DNA of 64,000 nucleotides, taken from NCBI RefSeq assembly GCF_037975245.1, contig NC_092582.1, positions 25,954,077-26,018,076 on the forward strand. Direction: 5' to 3'. This stretch comes from Apostichopus japonicus (lineage: Eukaryota; Echinodermata; Holothuroidea; Aspidochirotida; Stichopodidae). How positions within the stretch are numbered: the first letter of the stretch is position 1; each line of letters starts with the position of its first letter. Under the pieces are notes generated by a model. That model did no database searches, was not told where the DNA came from, and was given only the letters and a program-made list of their open reading frames with translations. The translations under genes and the position numbers were made by a program. Below are positions 49,611 through 62,175 of this stretch, one piece after another.

Positions 49611-51875
49611 CCCTTACCGAAATCCCAGATCTGGGCCAGATATAAGAATCCAGATCTGGTCCAGATCTGGAATTTCAATCTGGGCCAGATCTGTTCCAGA
49701 TCTGGAATTTATATCTGGCCAGATAAAAAATTGGGCAGATATAACTTGATATAAAATCAAGTTTTATATGGCCCATATAAAATTTGATCTGGTTAAATAT
49801 TATTGCATCCATATCTGGGCCAGATAAAACTTTATCTGGTTGATATAAAGAAAATCCAGATAAACTTTTATATGGCCCATATAAAATTTGATCTGGTTAA
49901 ATGTTATTGCATCCATATCTGGGCCAGATAAAACTTTATCTGGTTGATATAAAGAAAATCCAGATAAACTTGTATATGGCCCATATAAAATTTTATATGG
50001 TTCAAGTTTATGGCTTCCATATCTGGGCCAGATGAAACTTTATCTGGTTGATATAAAGAAAATCCAGGTACACTTTTATATGACCGATATAAAAAAATAT
50101 ATATATCTGGCTAAAATGTCAATCAAATAGGAAATAACTGGCCAAAACTGGACTAGCATTGATATTAACTTTCCAGCGTGATCAGTTATCTCTGTTCTGG
50201 TACAGAGACCCATACAGAGAGCAAGACACACACAAGCTAGCTGTGTTCTAGAACTCAACTGGATTGGAACAGAGTGGAAATATGTAATGTGCATGCACAT
50301 TACACATTTTTACTATACCTTACCAAAACATTTGCAAACTGATATTGAATACATGTACATTCAAATTTTTCGCCCAGGTAAATCATATTACTTACTTAAA
50401 AAAACTGGCATCGCGCAGTACGTACCACTAGTACACTTAAAAATAATAATTGAAGGTTGAGTTCTTTATTCTTCTGTGGTCCTGTAGATGTTGATACTAA
50501 ATTGCATTGTGCTATTCTTTTATTTAATATATTTGCTTTAATAAATAAGTTCCAGGAGGGCGATATATGTTCCATTCAGTATCGAAGTTCAGTCCCAAAA
50601 TATATTCCTTGTTGCCGTCCATTCCAAAAACTTCTTCCTTACTTCTGGCTGTTCAGTTCACTATAGAATCCTTTGCCAATGTCCTGACATCAATAGGTTA
50701 TTATTTATGAATCTCCATCACCTTTTCTTAATGTACCAATCCTTTCTGTTTAACTTCCTTCTGCTCTTTACTCCTACCATGTGGACACTAGTGTACACAT
50801 AGCTCCCTTTCCTATCTCACTCCTACAAAGTATCAAAACACATATGTCCATTGTTCAAAACGGCCTTCACACTTAATCAACTTCTGAGTCATCCTAGGAT
50901 GCTGTTTCAAGCTAAGACCCTGTGGTTGCCTAGCAACCCAGATAGAGATAGTTATTCCCCCTTTGACTTAGTGTACACTGTAAGTGATTTACTATTGAAA
51001 TATATATGCAAAGTGCAGTACCACAATATAGTGCAATGTTAATCTCTATGAAAATACACTATGTAAGAGCATACAGTCTTAAAGTTTTATCTGTCAATAT
51101 AAAGTCAGGTATAACTGGATAAACATGATGTATATCAAGTTATACCTGACTTTATATTGACAGATAAAACTTTATCTGCATATCTGGATTGACTCAATAT
51201 CCAGTTATATCTGGCTTTATATGGCCAGATAAAACTTTATCTGCATATCTGGATTGACTCTACATCCAGTCATATCTGGCTTTATATGGCCAGATAAAAC
51301 TTTATCTGCATATCTGGATTGACTCTACATCCAGTTATATCTGGCTTTATATGGCCAGATAAAACTTTATCTGCATATCTGGATTGACTCTATATGCAGT
51401 TATATCTGGCTTTATATGGCCAGATAAAACTTGATCTGCATATCTGGATTGACTCTATGTGCTGTTATATCTGGCTATATATGGCCAGATAAAACTTGAT
51501 CTGCATATCTGGATTGGCTCTTTATCCAGTTATATCTGGCTTTATATGGCCAGATAAAACTTTGTCTGCATATCTGGATTGACTCTATATCCAGTTACAT
51601 ATGGCTTTATATGGCCAGATAAAACTTTATCTGCATATCTGGATTGGCTCTATATCCAGTTATATCTGGCTTTATATGGCCAGATAAATCTTGATCTGCA
51701 TATCTGGATTGGCTCTTTATCCAGTTATATCTGGCTTTATATGGCCAGATAAAAGTTTATCTGCATATCTGGATTGACTCTATATCCAGTTATATCTGGC
51801 TTTATATGGCCAGATAAAACTTGATCTGGCCAGATTAAACCAGATGTAAAGCCAGATCTGGCATTTCGGTAAGGG
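49611..51875. mobile_element. Foldback-like element of CCAGATAAA..TTTATCTGG repeats, 2.27 kb
   Basis: The inverted ends CCCTTACCGAAATCCCAGAT (49611) and ATCTGGCATTTCGGTAAGGG (to 51875) match over about 24 bp with one mismatch. Behind the left end is an array of three 104-bp units (about 49720-50105). Behind the right end are about eleven 65-bp units (about 51100-51830). Both unit types hold the palindrome CAGATAAA-AC-TTTATCTG and ATATGGCC/GGCCATAT variants. The middle (about 50110-51085) is unique and has no transposase. A clear TSD was not found; only TT is common to both flanks. The layout resembles foldback elements, with repeat arrays inside inverted ends. Confidence 0.7.
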
Positions 51876-51962
51876 TTGATTTATGATAATTTTGTTAAGT
51901 TGGTTTATCCATGCATGCTGTATCTATATATATTCAACAGATCATCGCTTTGAGAGATAATC

Positions 51963-54272
51963 ATGGGTAATACCACTCAAAGGAAAAGAGAAGACCCAAG
52001 CAAACCAGATGCTAAAGTTTTGCAAGGTTTGTAGTAATTACATAATTTTGTATCAGTAACTTAAGCATAGGAAGGCTGATGTTAAAATAAACATTGGTAA
52101 GGATTTAAACCTCAGCATTGTAATTACTCTTACAGTGTACGATTGAGAGTTCAACACGATTGTTTTATTATTATTTTATTGTATTTTAATAAAAAGGTTG
52201 GTGATATCTAACTGATTGAGTGACTTCTGTAACATTGTGAGATATTATAATACACTGTATTAAACTCACTTTATTTAGATGTAATCAAATGCAAGAACAC
52301 ACCTCGTACTTTTAACTCTTGGACTGCTGGCAGGACAGAGTTCAGCTATAAAATGTTAAAGTTTGTTTTAAAGAAAGTAAATAAACGGTAGGCCACCTGT
52401 ATCAGATCGAGAGCAAAGTAATTGAAATATTTATGTTATTATTACTTAATTCACAAAGGGCCAATAAAATTAACATTTACTGAATTTGAAGTGAATTATA
52501 CCAGCTGAAATAGACTTCTACCTTATTAATTTTACCTAACTGATTTGAATCGGTATATGTAGATATAAATGCTTGAAGGCGATGTAAATTTGCATATTAC
52601 TCTGATTTAACTTGTATAACTATGTCATTAACAGTAACATCAAAGAGATTGCCCCCCAAAATTGTTTCCAGTTTATATATAAGCACTGAAACGCCCCAAT
52701 TTCATTGACCTAAAAATAATGTTAACAAATCAACATTTTTTTCTCATTGCAGAAAAAAAGGCCATACTCATCAGTTCTCTAAAGAGAAGGTATAAACTAC
52801 AATATGATGCAATCCAGCCCATACCCTACATCAAGGACAGACTATATTGTGTCGACAAGGTATTTGTTGAGGGCGGTACAGAGATCCATATTGTTCAAGG
52901 AGCGACGAGGGAGATAGAAGGACAATGGGTACGTGTGGACTCGTACAAAGATATCTTCACAGACCCACGAATGAAAGCCAAACGGCGCATCATAGAAGCA
53001 GAAGCTGGGTATGGTAAGTCAACAGTGGCCCTACAGCTCGCCTATGATTGGTGCAATGGTGTCAAGGATTCACCTTTTAAAGACGTAGAGATTCTAATTC
53101 TTCTCCGGTTGAGGCAGCTGAACAGCAAGATATCTATCTATCTCGCAATAAAGCTGTTCTTAGCACCAAACGATCCTCGAATCAAATCTACTGATATTAA
53201 AAATATCATTGAAAGCTGTTCTTCTGTTAAGGTACTCCTGGACGGGTATGATGAGTTTCCTGATAGGGACGGAGCCACCGGAAGTGATGTAGAACGTATC
53301 ATTATGAGTAATCAGTTTAAGGATATTGATGTTACCCTGACAACCAGATATCTTCCGAAGGACTATGACAAAGCAAGCACAAAGCGAGTGCGGTTAGTTG
53401 GTTTTGACGAAAAAGCACGTGACCAGTATATTCGCAAGGCTGTTACTGGGGAAGACGATGAAAGCGTTGCTAAAGTTAAGCGCTCTTTGAAAGCAAACCC
53501 GATCCTGGATGACCTATGTCAAGTTCCTCTCATCTTTGTAATGTTTTCTCACATGACCCACGAAAAGACACATTTTCAGAAATTCAAGTCAGTCACTGAG
53601 TTCTTTAGATACATGATCGAATGCTTCCATAGTCATCTTAGTAATAAATCATTGGCTAAAAGTGCAATGGCGTATATTATTGGGTATGCTGTCAAATACA
53701 AGGAACTTAGTAAAGTAGCATTTGAAGGTCTCTGCGGTGAAAACCAACAGTTATCATGGCGTAAGGATGGACTCTGTACACGACTAGGTCAAGGTTTTTG
53801 TCAACATTATATTGCAGTTGGTATCTTGGTAGAGGAAGAAGTGTCTGCTGGGACAAACGAACAGACTTCTGCTACAGACATACAGACAAGGACTGACATA
53901 AGGTTCTACCATAAACTATTCTGTGAATGGTTTGCCTCTTTTAGACTGGTAGAAGTTGTAGCTGCTACAAGAGATGAATCTGAGCTGGAGAATGTTCTTG
54001 ATAAAGTGGATCCATTTAATCTTCAGTACCTCTATCGATTCACCTGTGGGATTAGCTCAGCAGTTGGGACGAGAATAATAGAATACTTGAAGAGCAGGAA
54101 AGACGGTGATAAGTTTGCCATCCTCTGCATCCTGGAGCAAACTGGTAAGGTAGATGGAATCAAGGACACCGTCAGGGATCTGTGTTCAAAGCAAGTTAAG
54201 ATCAAGTACGACGACAGCAAGCTTCTTCAGAGATCCACCATCCAGCTCCTGGAGATTGCATCTAGGCTTGAT
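51963..54272 (+). CDS. NACHT-domain NLR-type protein, partial (528 codons, 3' end beyond)
   Basis: Exon 1 (51963-52026) begins MGNTTQRKRE after an in-frame TGA, inside an exon that follows an acceptor at 51940. Exon 2 (52753-54272) holds the NACHT NTPase. The join is in phase (one base plus two). Exon 2 ends GAT|GTAAGT, so at least one further exon must exist. Using spliced numbering, Walker A is EAEAGYGKST (Lys110), Walker B is LLDGYDE (185-189), a sensor TTR has Arg220, then a VGFDEKARDQYI segment and DLCQVPLIFVMF. An FYHKLFCEWFA motif at about 406-416 matches the conserved F-H-K-x-F-Q-E element that follows NACHT in NLRs, and LQYLYRFTCG follows. No death, CARD or Pyrin domain is encoded in the small N-terminal exon, and no leucine-rich repeats are seen in the next 9.7 kb. 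Such proteins are cytosolic immune receptors, and expanded NLR families are known in echinoderms and other marine invertebrates. The gene may be truncated, LRR-less, or have a long intron. Confidence 0.85.
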
Positions 54273-54311
54273 GTAAGTATGTTTATCATAGAAAACAGTT
54301 TGATACATTAG

Positions 54312-55490
54312 TTTCTGTCAACTATACCAAACCAACCTGATGCTGATCAATTAACTAAATATACAAAAAACAATATCAACAATTAAACATATCAACGTAT
54401 TTTTTAACCAAACATCCAACTCATGAATGTTTACATTAGATTCAGTGACAGACAAATCTAAATAAATGTATATTACGTTCAACTACTCAGCCCGCCAAGG
54501 GAAAGTCACAATTATCAATGTGTTGTTTTATTTAAAATAAATCTCGTTTCATCGATGACTGTTTCGTTATGAGATATCATTCAAACCTATTGGAAGTATA
54601 AGCAAAGATAGTTCAAGAATTAAGTCTACTGAAATAAATGTCTCATATATCTAAATAGACATCGTTCCATCCGTTTGTAAATGCAATTCAGATCTCTAAA
54701 ATATGTAAAGAAAGTCAAACTGTAAACTCCAAAGGGTCACCACGAGAGTTAATGTATTAAACTCAACAACTGAGAGATTACTGATCGAATCTACACAAGC
54801 TCGTACTACAATTTGCTTTATATACTGTAGGTCTCAACATGGACCTCTATGCAGAACGTACATGGAAAGGAACTTAAGATTCAATACCGTACTATTCACG
54901 GCTAGTAATGTGAAACCTGTAGAAGGGTGCAAATTAAGATTTAAACTTAACTGTTATTACAAAACTCAACCACAAAGAACAAAGTTAATAACAGTATAGA
55001 TTGATTCCGCGATATATTCGAGTCTTCGTATGGATATGTTGTAATTATCGCTGCAGGAAGGTTTATAGTTTTATACATTTCGAAATTAGTGTTTTCTTGA
55101 CATAGGGAGTTCCTTTCAACGTCTTGGACACTGCATGGAGGTTATATAGGCTAATATATTCCTTGTCACTGAAATATTATCTTAAAGGGTAACCCTAGGC
55201 AGAATTTTCGTATGGATAATGTTTTAGTCAAAAAAGAAAAAGAAAATTTAGGTGCCAGAAATATATCAATAGCTATTGAGTTTTTCAAGACATTCACCTT
55301 AGAAACTATGTTTAAACGATGGAATGCCTGTTTAAGGTTTCAAATCCTTCCCCCCTTTGAAACAGGCCTACATGTTAACATTCAATTCATTGACTTATAA
55401 ATTAAATAACTCAACAACCGTCTTCTAACTTCACACTATAACAACAGAGTAACACTGAATGACATTCAACACAATTTGACCTTGACATAT
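54312..55490. other. Downstream intron or flank of the NLR exon, no exon recognised
   Basis: AT-rich; no open frame resembling LRRs on the + strand. Confidence 0.5.
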
Positions 55491-55491
55491 T

Positions 55492-56008
55492 TGTAATCTA
55501 GTGTAAACATAATGCCTTATTGTAATATAGTATAAACAACATGTATATCCCTTATTGTTATATAGTGTAAACATATCCCTTATTGTTATTAAGGGTAGAA
55601 GTAGCCCTTATTTTAATTTAGGGTAGACGTAGCCCTTATTGTAATCTAGTGTAGACATATCCCTTATTGTAATCTAGTGTAAACATATCCCTTATTGTAA
55701 TCTAGGGTAGACATATCCCTTATTGTAATTTAGGGTAGACGTAGCCCTTATTGTAATCTAGTGTAGACATATCCCTTATTGTAATCTAGTGTAGACATAT
55801 CCCTTATTGTTATCTAGTGTAAACATATCCCTTATAGTAATCTAGGGTAGACGTAGCCATTATTGTAATCTAGGGTAGATATCCCTTATTGTAATCCAGG
55901 GTAAATACATCCCCTATTGTAATCTAGTGTAAACATATCCCTTATTGTTATATAGGGTAGATATATTCCTTATTGTAATCTAGGGTAGACGTAGCCCTAA
56001 TTGCAATG
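55492..56008. repeat. About 27-bp minisatellite
   Basis: About 19 copies of CCCTTATTGTAATCTAGTGT plus AGACATAT, with variants AGACGTAG and AAACATAT. Confidence 0.9.
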
Positions 56009-56270
56009 ATAGACTAGACCTACATTGTATTCGTTAGAGTAATCGTGCATTAGGCCTTCGGTGTAAACCACTGTTTGTTCGTAAAACTTCGCTAACTAGG
56101 CGATGATCTTAGAAATTGAAGTAGGGAGAATGACTTCATGCGACATATACTGAAGCCACCCATCCAACTGTTGGCGCTTTGCTTGTACGGAGACAGGAAC
56201 GGCGCGTAATACAAACACTATACGTCTTTGACATTACTAAAGTTAAAAAAATTGACATAAATCACACAAA

Positions 56271-56332
56271 ATGGTGATATCGTGTGCCGCACTTGGGTGC
56301 CAAAAATGTGGCAGTGGTCTGTAGTTTCACAG
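56271..56332 (+). pseudogene. Decayed THAP first exon
   Basis: ATG at 56271 reads MVISCAALGCQKCGSGL, stop, FHR, then a GTAATT donor. The start MVxxCAAxGC and the terminal FHR immediately before a phase-2 donor match the usual first exon of THAP genes; human THAP1 exon 1 also ends in phase 2 after FHK. The in-frame TAG (56322-56324) and the missing Asn-Arg after the second Cys indicate decay. No following THAP exon was recognised, so this is an isolated remnant. Confidence 0.45.
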
Positions 56333-57647
56333 GTAATTCTAAAGATGAGATAGTAGAAGCATTCGCATAGGAATCTAATTACTGTACTAATGTCGTCTTC
56401 TCAGCTGCACATATTGTTATTCACTGGACCCTGGATATAGATAGCCTATAGAGGCCCTAGACCTGTTACGGCTTTCCTTTCGGATGCGGTGTGATGAAAG
56501 CCTAATGACTATATCCCTAACGATAGTTCCACATGCCAGAATAACATGGGATAACAGTTATGATGTCCTGGGCGTATCACTAACAATTTAATTCTAAGAA
56601 AATAGGCTACTATACGCTTTTTACTTTGTCTCGTCCGAAACAGGTGTACGTTGTGATTGACAGCTTGGTTGTCCGGTTAATCTGTGATGGTTTTAGTTAA
56701 ATAGTTTCTTCGTTTATATTGCAGGCGCATGCTAAATTTTGCTTTACAATGACACCTATTTGTATACAAACACAGTTGTTCTAATATTTGTAGATTTTAT
56801 CACATATGCAGACTAGATGTAACATTTAACTTCCATGCAAGACATCTGTGTATGTGGCTTTTACTGCTTGGGTGTATCAAGTCTGTGTCATATGCATTAT
56901 GACGTTTATATGACCAGAATGAAAGTAATCAGTGCTGTTAGCTCTGGAATATTATTTTGTTTTCTGGTTTAGGAAAGGCCAATTTATTAGGGGAAAATAT
57001 TTTTATCTTGATGGCCCTTCAAAGCTGCCCTAAAAATTTCATCGGGACGCATCTAGAATATGTTCCTCTTTCCTAGTGAGAAAACAAGGCATCTTCGTTA
57101 TCAATCTTTGTAAAGTCTGGTAACTTAATACGTGATGGAACTGAAGCATCTTATCTTCAATCTTAAAAGATATCTAGTCATATCTCGTAATATTGATAAT
57201 ATCAACTAACTATGAAACAATTATACAATACCACAGGGCAAACTTCTTATGGTGTATGATCTTTATATTTGTTTGTTGTGGAAACAGTGACTGTCATACA
57301 ACGGTAGTCAAGTCCTTTATATATTTAGTTTGTTGCACAGGCTAAGTGAATGTCAAGCGTATAACAGCAGTTTATAAAGTCATTCTAGACGTAAGCCTAC
57401 TGAAAATCAAGGACCAATGCTCATCAAGGCATCTTTGTCAAGTTTTGCGGTCCTGTGTATGATATTTTTTTAGTGAGCTCTTGATACAGTGCTATGGAGA
57501 GAACTTTTTTCTACAAGAGTAGTCATAAACACTGGACAGCAACTGAACTAATCTTGTACCATGAAGGAGGGCAGGGGAGGAGCAGAGGGGTAGCTAGGGG
57601 CAGGGACGTCGCTAGAGAGAATCTTGGTAAAACTGATCAAAGTTGGA

Positions 57648-57694
57648 AAATTTGAGTGCGACAGTCCGAATTTCCGACTGTCGCACTCAAATTT
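57648..57694. repeat. Perfect hairpin, 19-bp arms
   Basis: AAATTTGAGTGCGACAGTC (57648-57666), a 9-nt loop, and its exact reverse complement (57676-57694). It lies just after a G-rich stretch (57560-57620) with CAGGGACGTCGCTAG, which looks like a transposon terminus. Confidence 0.85.
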
Positions 57695-58136
57695 ACCTAG
57701 GACTATTATATTCTTGTAATTGTGAATGACCTAAAAATTTTGGTCAAAATTGACTTTTAATCAGTCATATTTACCACGTTTCCCTTGCCACTTTGAGAAA
57801 TTGTATCTCGCGATCCTTATACTCTGCTATACCAAACTTTGTATGATTTTGAAAACTCTAAAAAAATGCCTAACAGAACTAAGGTACAATGTTCGCCAGC
57901 TTCAATTTGGTTTATATATGCACTAATTTTGCTATTAGGTGGGTTGACCCTGTTCGCTAGCTTCATGTAAGTTCAGGATATACATTGACTCTGTGGTATA
58001 CAATTAGAAAACACTCAATGTAGAATCTACGGAAGCTTAAAGTGCCATCAACATAAGACAAACTTTACCTCATAGGTTAGCATTTTTAGATAGATGTTTA
58101 GATAACAAGATAAAATCTTATCAAAAAAATGTTGGA

Positions 58137-58250
58137 TTGCTCAGTTGCTTTAACTGAGCAATTGAACAATGTTCTGAAAAATGTGTATTTGACAACTTGT
58201 TTAATTGTTCACTTCATTCCAAATGCTCAGTTGGAATGAAGTGAACAATT
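58137..58250. repeat. Two adjacent perfect hairpins
   Basis: The first is TTGCTCAGTT (58137-58146) with AACTGAGCAA (58152-58161). The second has 20-bp arms, AATTGTTCACTTCATTCCAA (58203-58222) and its reverse complement (58231-58250), with loop ATGCTCAG. The loop repeats part of the first hairpin's stem. They may be ends of one small element. Confidence 0.8.
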
Positions 58251-58739
58251 GAAATGTTTTTCACGTGAGTGATATAAAGCCCCTCCCCTCCCCCTCCCCC
58301 AAAGAAAATAATATTAAGTGCGTACAACATCCTTACTTAGTTGAAAGGGTTTGAACACTCGCGAAAAAATAACGTCTAATGCCGGTAATCTGACCTAGTT
58401 TCGAATGAGGTGTAACAGAAGTGTTAAACACCACCTTCGATCCCAGAAAATACACACACGGCTTGTTACCATTGGTAATTAGACACTATAGAGTGTACAG
58501 TCAATACATACAGCACAGTGTACATAGCAGAGATGGACATCTCAGGTCTAGATAACGATAACAAGGTATCACGTTTCATTACTGTCTGTATTTTGTAGCG
58601 ACACGCACAAAACGTCACTTGCAAGCAAAGGAAAGTTAACTTTTTCAGAGCGGGGCATGCGGTTTGGGGCAAGTCTTCAATGCCTTTAATAGTGTAACTA
58701 TAAATACAATGTACAAAACAACAATAACTCACACGTTGA

Positions 58740-61700
58740 ATTTCAGCTGGAGTCTAACAATTTATTATATATTATATAAAAAGTTTAATTAAACAAGAAT
58801 AAATTAACAACAGAAAACTGCCTGGGAATGATAGACAAAGAAACAGAGAATTTAAGTTTAAACAGTGAACAAAATAATCAGCATCTCATGAATAATCATC
58901 AACCATATACATAAACATGAGAGAGTATTAATACATCATTAGCATTAACTAACTGTCCTTAAAATTCATTACTTTAGGTGTTACATTGATGTTCTGTATG
59001 TAATGGTGAACATGTATTATGAATGGTTGGGCCTACATCACAGACAGAAACGAAGTATCCAGTCTCTGGCCCTATACGCCATTCAAAGTTCATTAATATC
59101 ACTCAACCTGTTATAAATACCATGTATATGCCAATCAACTCATTATACATACTGTACCATGTATACCAACCAACCCATTATGCATACCATGTATGCCAAT
59201 CAACCCATTATGCATACCATGTATGCCAATCAACCCATTATACATATCATGTATGACAACTCATTATACATACCATGTATGCCAATCAACTCATACATAT
59301 CATGTATGACTATCAATTCATTATACATACCATGTATGACAATCAACTCATTATACATACCATGTATGCCAATCAACCCATTACACAGCATAACTACATG
59401 ACTCACATGCTCATATTAGCACAAAGCTTAAACAGTGTAAAAGTAAATAATATAGTACATAAGTAACCAGTCAACTAACCATCGTAGCATATTCTGACAA
59501 TGAAATATGGAATACTGTTACCTTTATAAATCAACAATAAAGAAAAATCCTTAATAAGAAATGGTCATCAAGTGAAGGGTGAAATATAAATCATGTTAAA
59601 AATGCACATCTCACACAAACAAGAAAAGTCCTCTCTACTGGAATGTCAGTGTTAGATATTACATCAATTCTAGACTGAAGTCTTCAGTAGATATAAAATC
59701 TGAATTTACAAACAAAACAGTCATTACTATTTAAAGCATAACACACTCTACAAAACATAGACAGTCTATTACCATGACAATTATCTAACCTTTTCTAGCA
59801 TATTCAATATTATGTAATACTATACAATCATAACAATGCAAGTATTGGAGATTGGGTTCTCAAAGTTGTAAAACAAAAGAATGGCTTAGTGTAATATTGA
59901 TTCAATTAATAATATAATAGATAAAATCAAGGTATATTTGTTTCCACTGACAGAGTATATTCTGTTATATGAAATTTGTGTTTAGCGCCAAGTAGCTGAA
60001 TAGGCTTTGGTCATTCAATTCACAAATCATACACAGCAATACAGCAGCATGCCAACAAAATGTGAACAGAAAGATTGTAGCTTGAAACAGAGCACCATAC
60101 CAATGTACCAAGAATTGAAAACAACAAGTTGTTCATTTCAAACAACATGAAAATTAACATAGTGACCTTTATCTGTCATATCTTCCAAGAGGAAAATCTA
60201 CATCTCAGGTACTGATAACATCTACTTTGGTAAGTCTGTCACTAAGTGAAGTTGTATAAAAAACAATTTCTGCTTTCATTTTACATTTGGAGGACTATAA
60301 ATTCAAACATATTTCCCACATAAACCTTATTTACTGATTTGTTGCTTATTTAATTTTGTTTGCAAATTTCATACCCACAGAAATATACAGTTGTATAGCA
60401 CTGATTAGTACTGTACTGACCACAAATATACTGACTACCACTGTAAGTTATGAAAACAGACCACATTGGGCAAAAAAACACAACATTCTTATTTCTCCCC
60501 CCACCCGATTGCTCCCTTTTGCCTCGCATGAATGTAAAACATGCTTTGTCAATTTGAAGAAAGAAATCAAATCACATTATGAAAAATAAATGAGACAAAA
60601 TTACAAACAATAACAGATGATCTGCAACAATGTCATCAAATAATATTACAGAAGCAATTGTAGAAAACCTTCCTCTCATCAACCCCCTAATTCTGTATTC
60701 TGTATTTCCCTCTTAAAATTAGAATAACCTCCCCCCCCCCCCCCACCCACACACCAACCTCCCTTTATAGAGCAAACCAATACCCTCCCTTTCAAAATTC
60801 AACTCTAATGGAATAAGATTTTAAGTTAAAGATATTTTTATTTCTTAGTCCTGATAGCTGACAATTTCAGTTGTTTTAACAATACTAATGTTTTATATAC
60901 AGTTCTAGAAAAGAATGACCTTGTTAGAAGCGAGCCATACTTGCCACACTTTCACAGCATGGAAACTAAAGATGATCATTTACTTCTCAGAACCGTTTCC
61001 CCATCTTTACATGGTAATTTCTATCTGTAAACACCTCTGTGTGTTTCCCCTGGTAAAATATATCAGTAAAAAATGGGAAGAAAATGAATCTAAAGGAGTT
61101 TATATTCAATAAATATTCCAAAAGGCTCACAAAATGGCAAAAGAATAATTTCTGAGTGAAATACAGTATATTAAATTATACAAGATAATGCTACCAATGG
61201 TATGAAATAGTAGAAACCCTGTAAATCCAAAGGAACTTTAAATATTTAAAAATAGAATGGACAGAATAATAAAATTCAAACCAATTTATGCTGTTCTTTT
61301 ACGAATAAAATCCAACATTCTTCACTGGGTGGTTTAGGAAGAGAGTTGACAGGTGATGCAAGATTAGCAAGAGATGAGCACAGGTTTTGCCATGAGTAAG
61401 AGGGTGGGGGGGGGGGGGGTATATGTATATATGTAAGTGACATTTATGTGTTTCCAACTACTGTAAATGTGTGAAGGATGTTAAATTTACCATGACTTGC
61501 AAAATGGAGCCAGGTCAAGAGTTAACATAGTAAAAATAGCTTATCAAGAGTACCACCTACCCTACACCTCCCTCCCCCCTTCCACAGATCAAACCAAGGA
61601 AACTGGACTCACAGTCCTAGTCTCTTACTAGACTATCATAAAAACAATTGAAGAGGATTGGTAACAAAGCAAGAAGGGTGAAGCTATCCACCCAAAAACA

Positions 61701-62175
61701 CTTATGGACCAGGATTTTCCATCAAGTAGATCAGCAACATCAGTTTTTGGACAGCAATTAGAATCCCTTGATAGACTTACGGCAACATGTCTTTATTTAT
61801 GTATTTAAAATGGTAGCAAATTTACAGACATGGGTATCCGATAACTGTAACTTGCTGGCTAACCTACACAATGTCCCTCACATATGAACTCACTATATGT
61901 ATAACGCAGTTCTATGTAACTGATTGACCTCAACAAGAGTTTTTAATTTAGTGCCAGAAATATTGAATTCACTATTCATCACTTTAACATGAGAAGTTTA
62001 AAGTTACAATGTGTTTTAGATGTACACAGCAGGACTCATTACCATTTAACAACATAACCATGGAGTTCTAGTATTGTAATGAAACTCATGACATCATTGA
62101 TGCTTGTCTAACTGGCTTGTACCTTCACTTTCCATGATCACTGAGTTGTGTAGAGGCTGGTTCATCCTGTAATGT
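58740..62175 (-). other. Possible long 3' UTR and last coding codons of a minus-strand gene
   Basis: On the minus strand an acceptor-like AACACTACATTACAG (about 62188-62174) opens a short terminal reading frame, either DEPASTQLSDHGK-stop or an alternative frame ending HQ-stop. The following 3.4 kb is AT-rich and transposon-free. An AATAAA on the minus strand at 58766-58761 could end the transcript. Upstream coding exons are not visible in the window. Confidence 0.25.
59117..59390. repeat. About 30-bp minisatellite
   Basis: Nine or so imperfect copies of ACCATGTATGCCAATCAACC followed by CATTATACAT. Confidence 0.9.

Noticed and set aside
52279-52387. Exon-like stretch reading DVIKCKNTPRTFNSWTAG between the two NLR exons
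   Set aside because: It joins exon 1 in phase, but neither donor (52377 or 52388) restores the NACHT frame, so inclusion would give an early stop. At most a poison exon.
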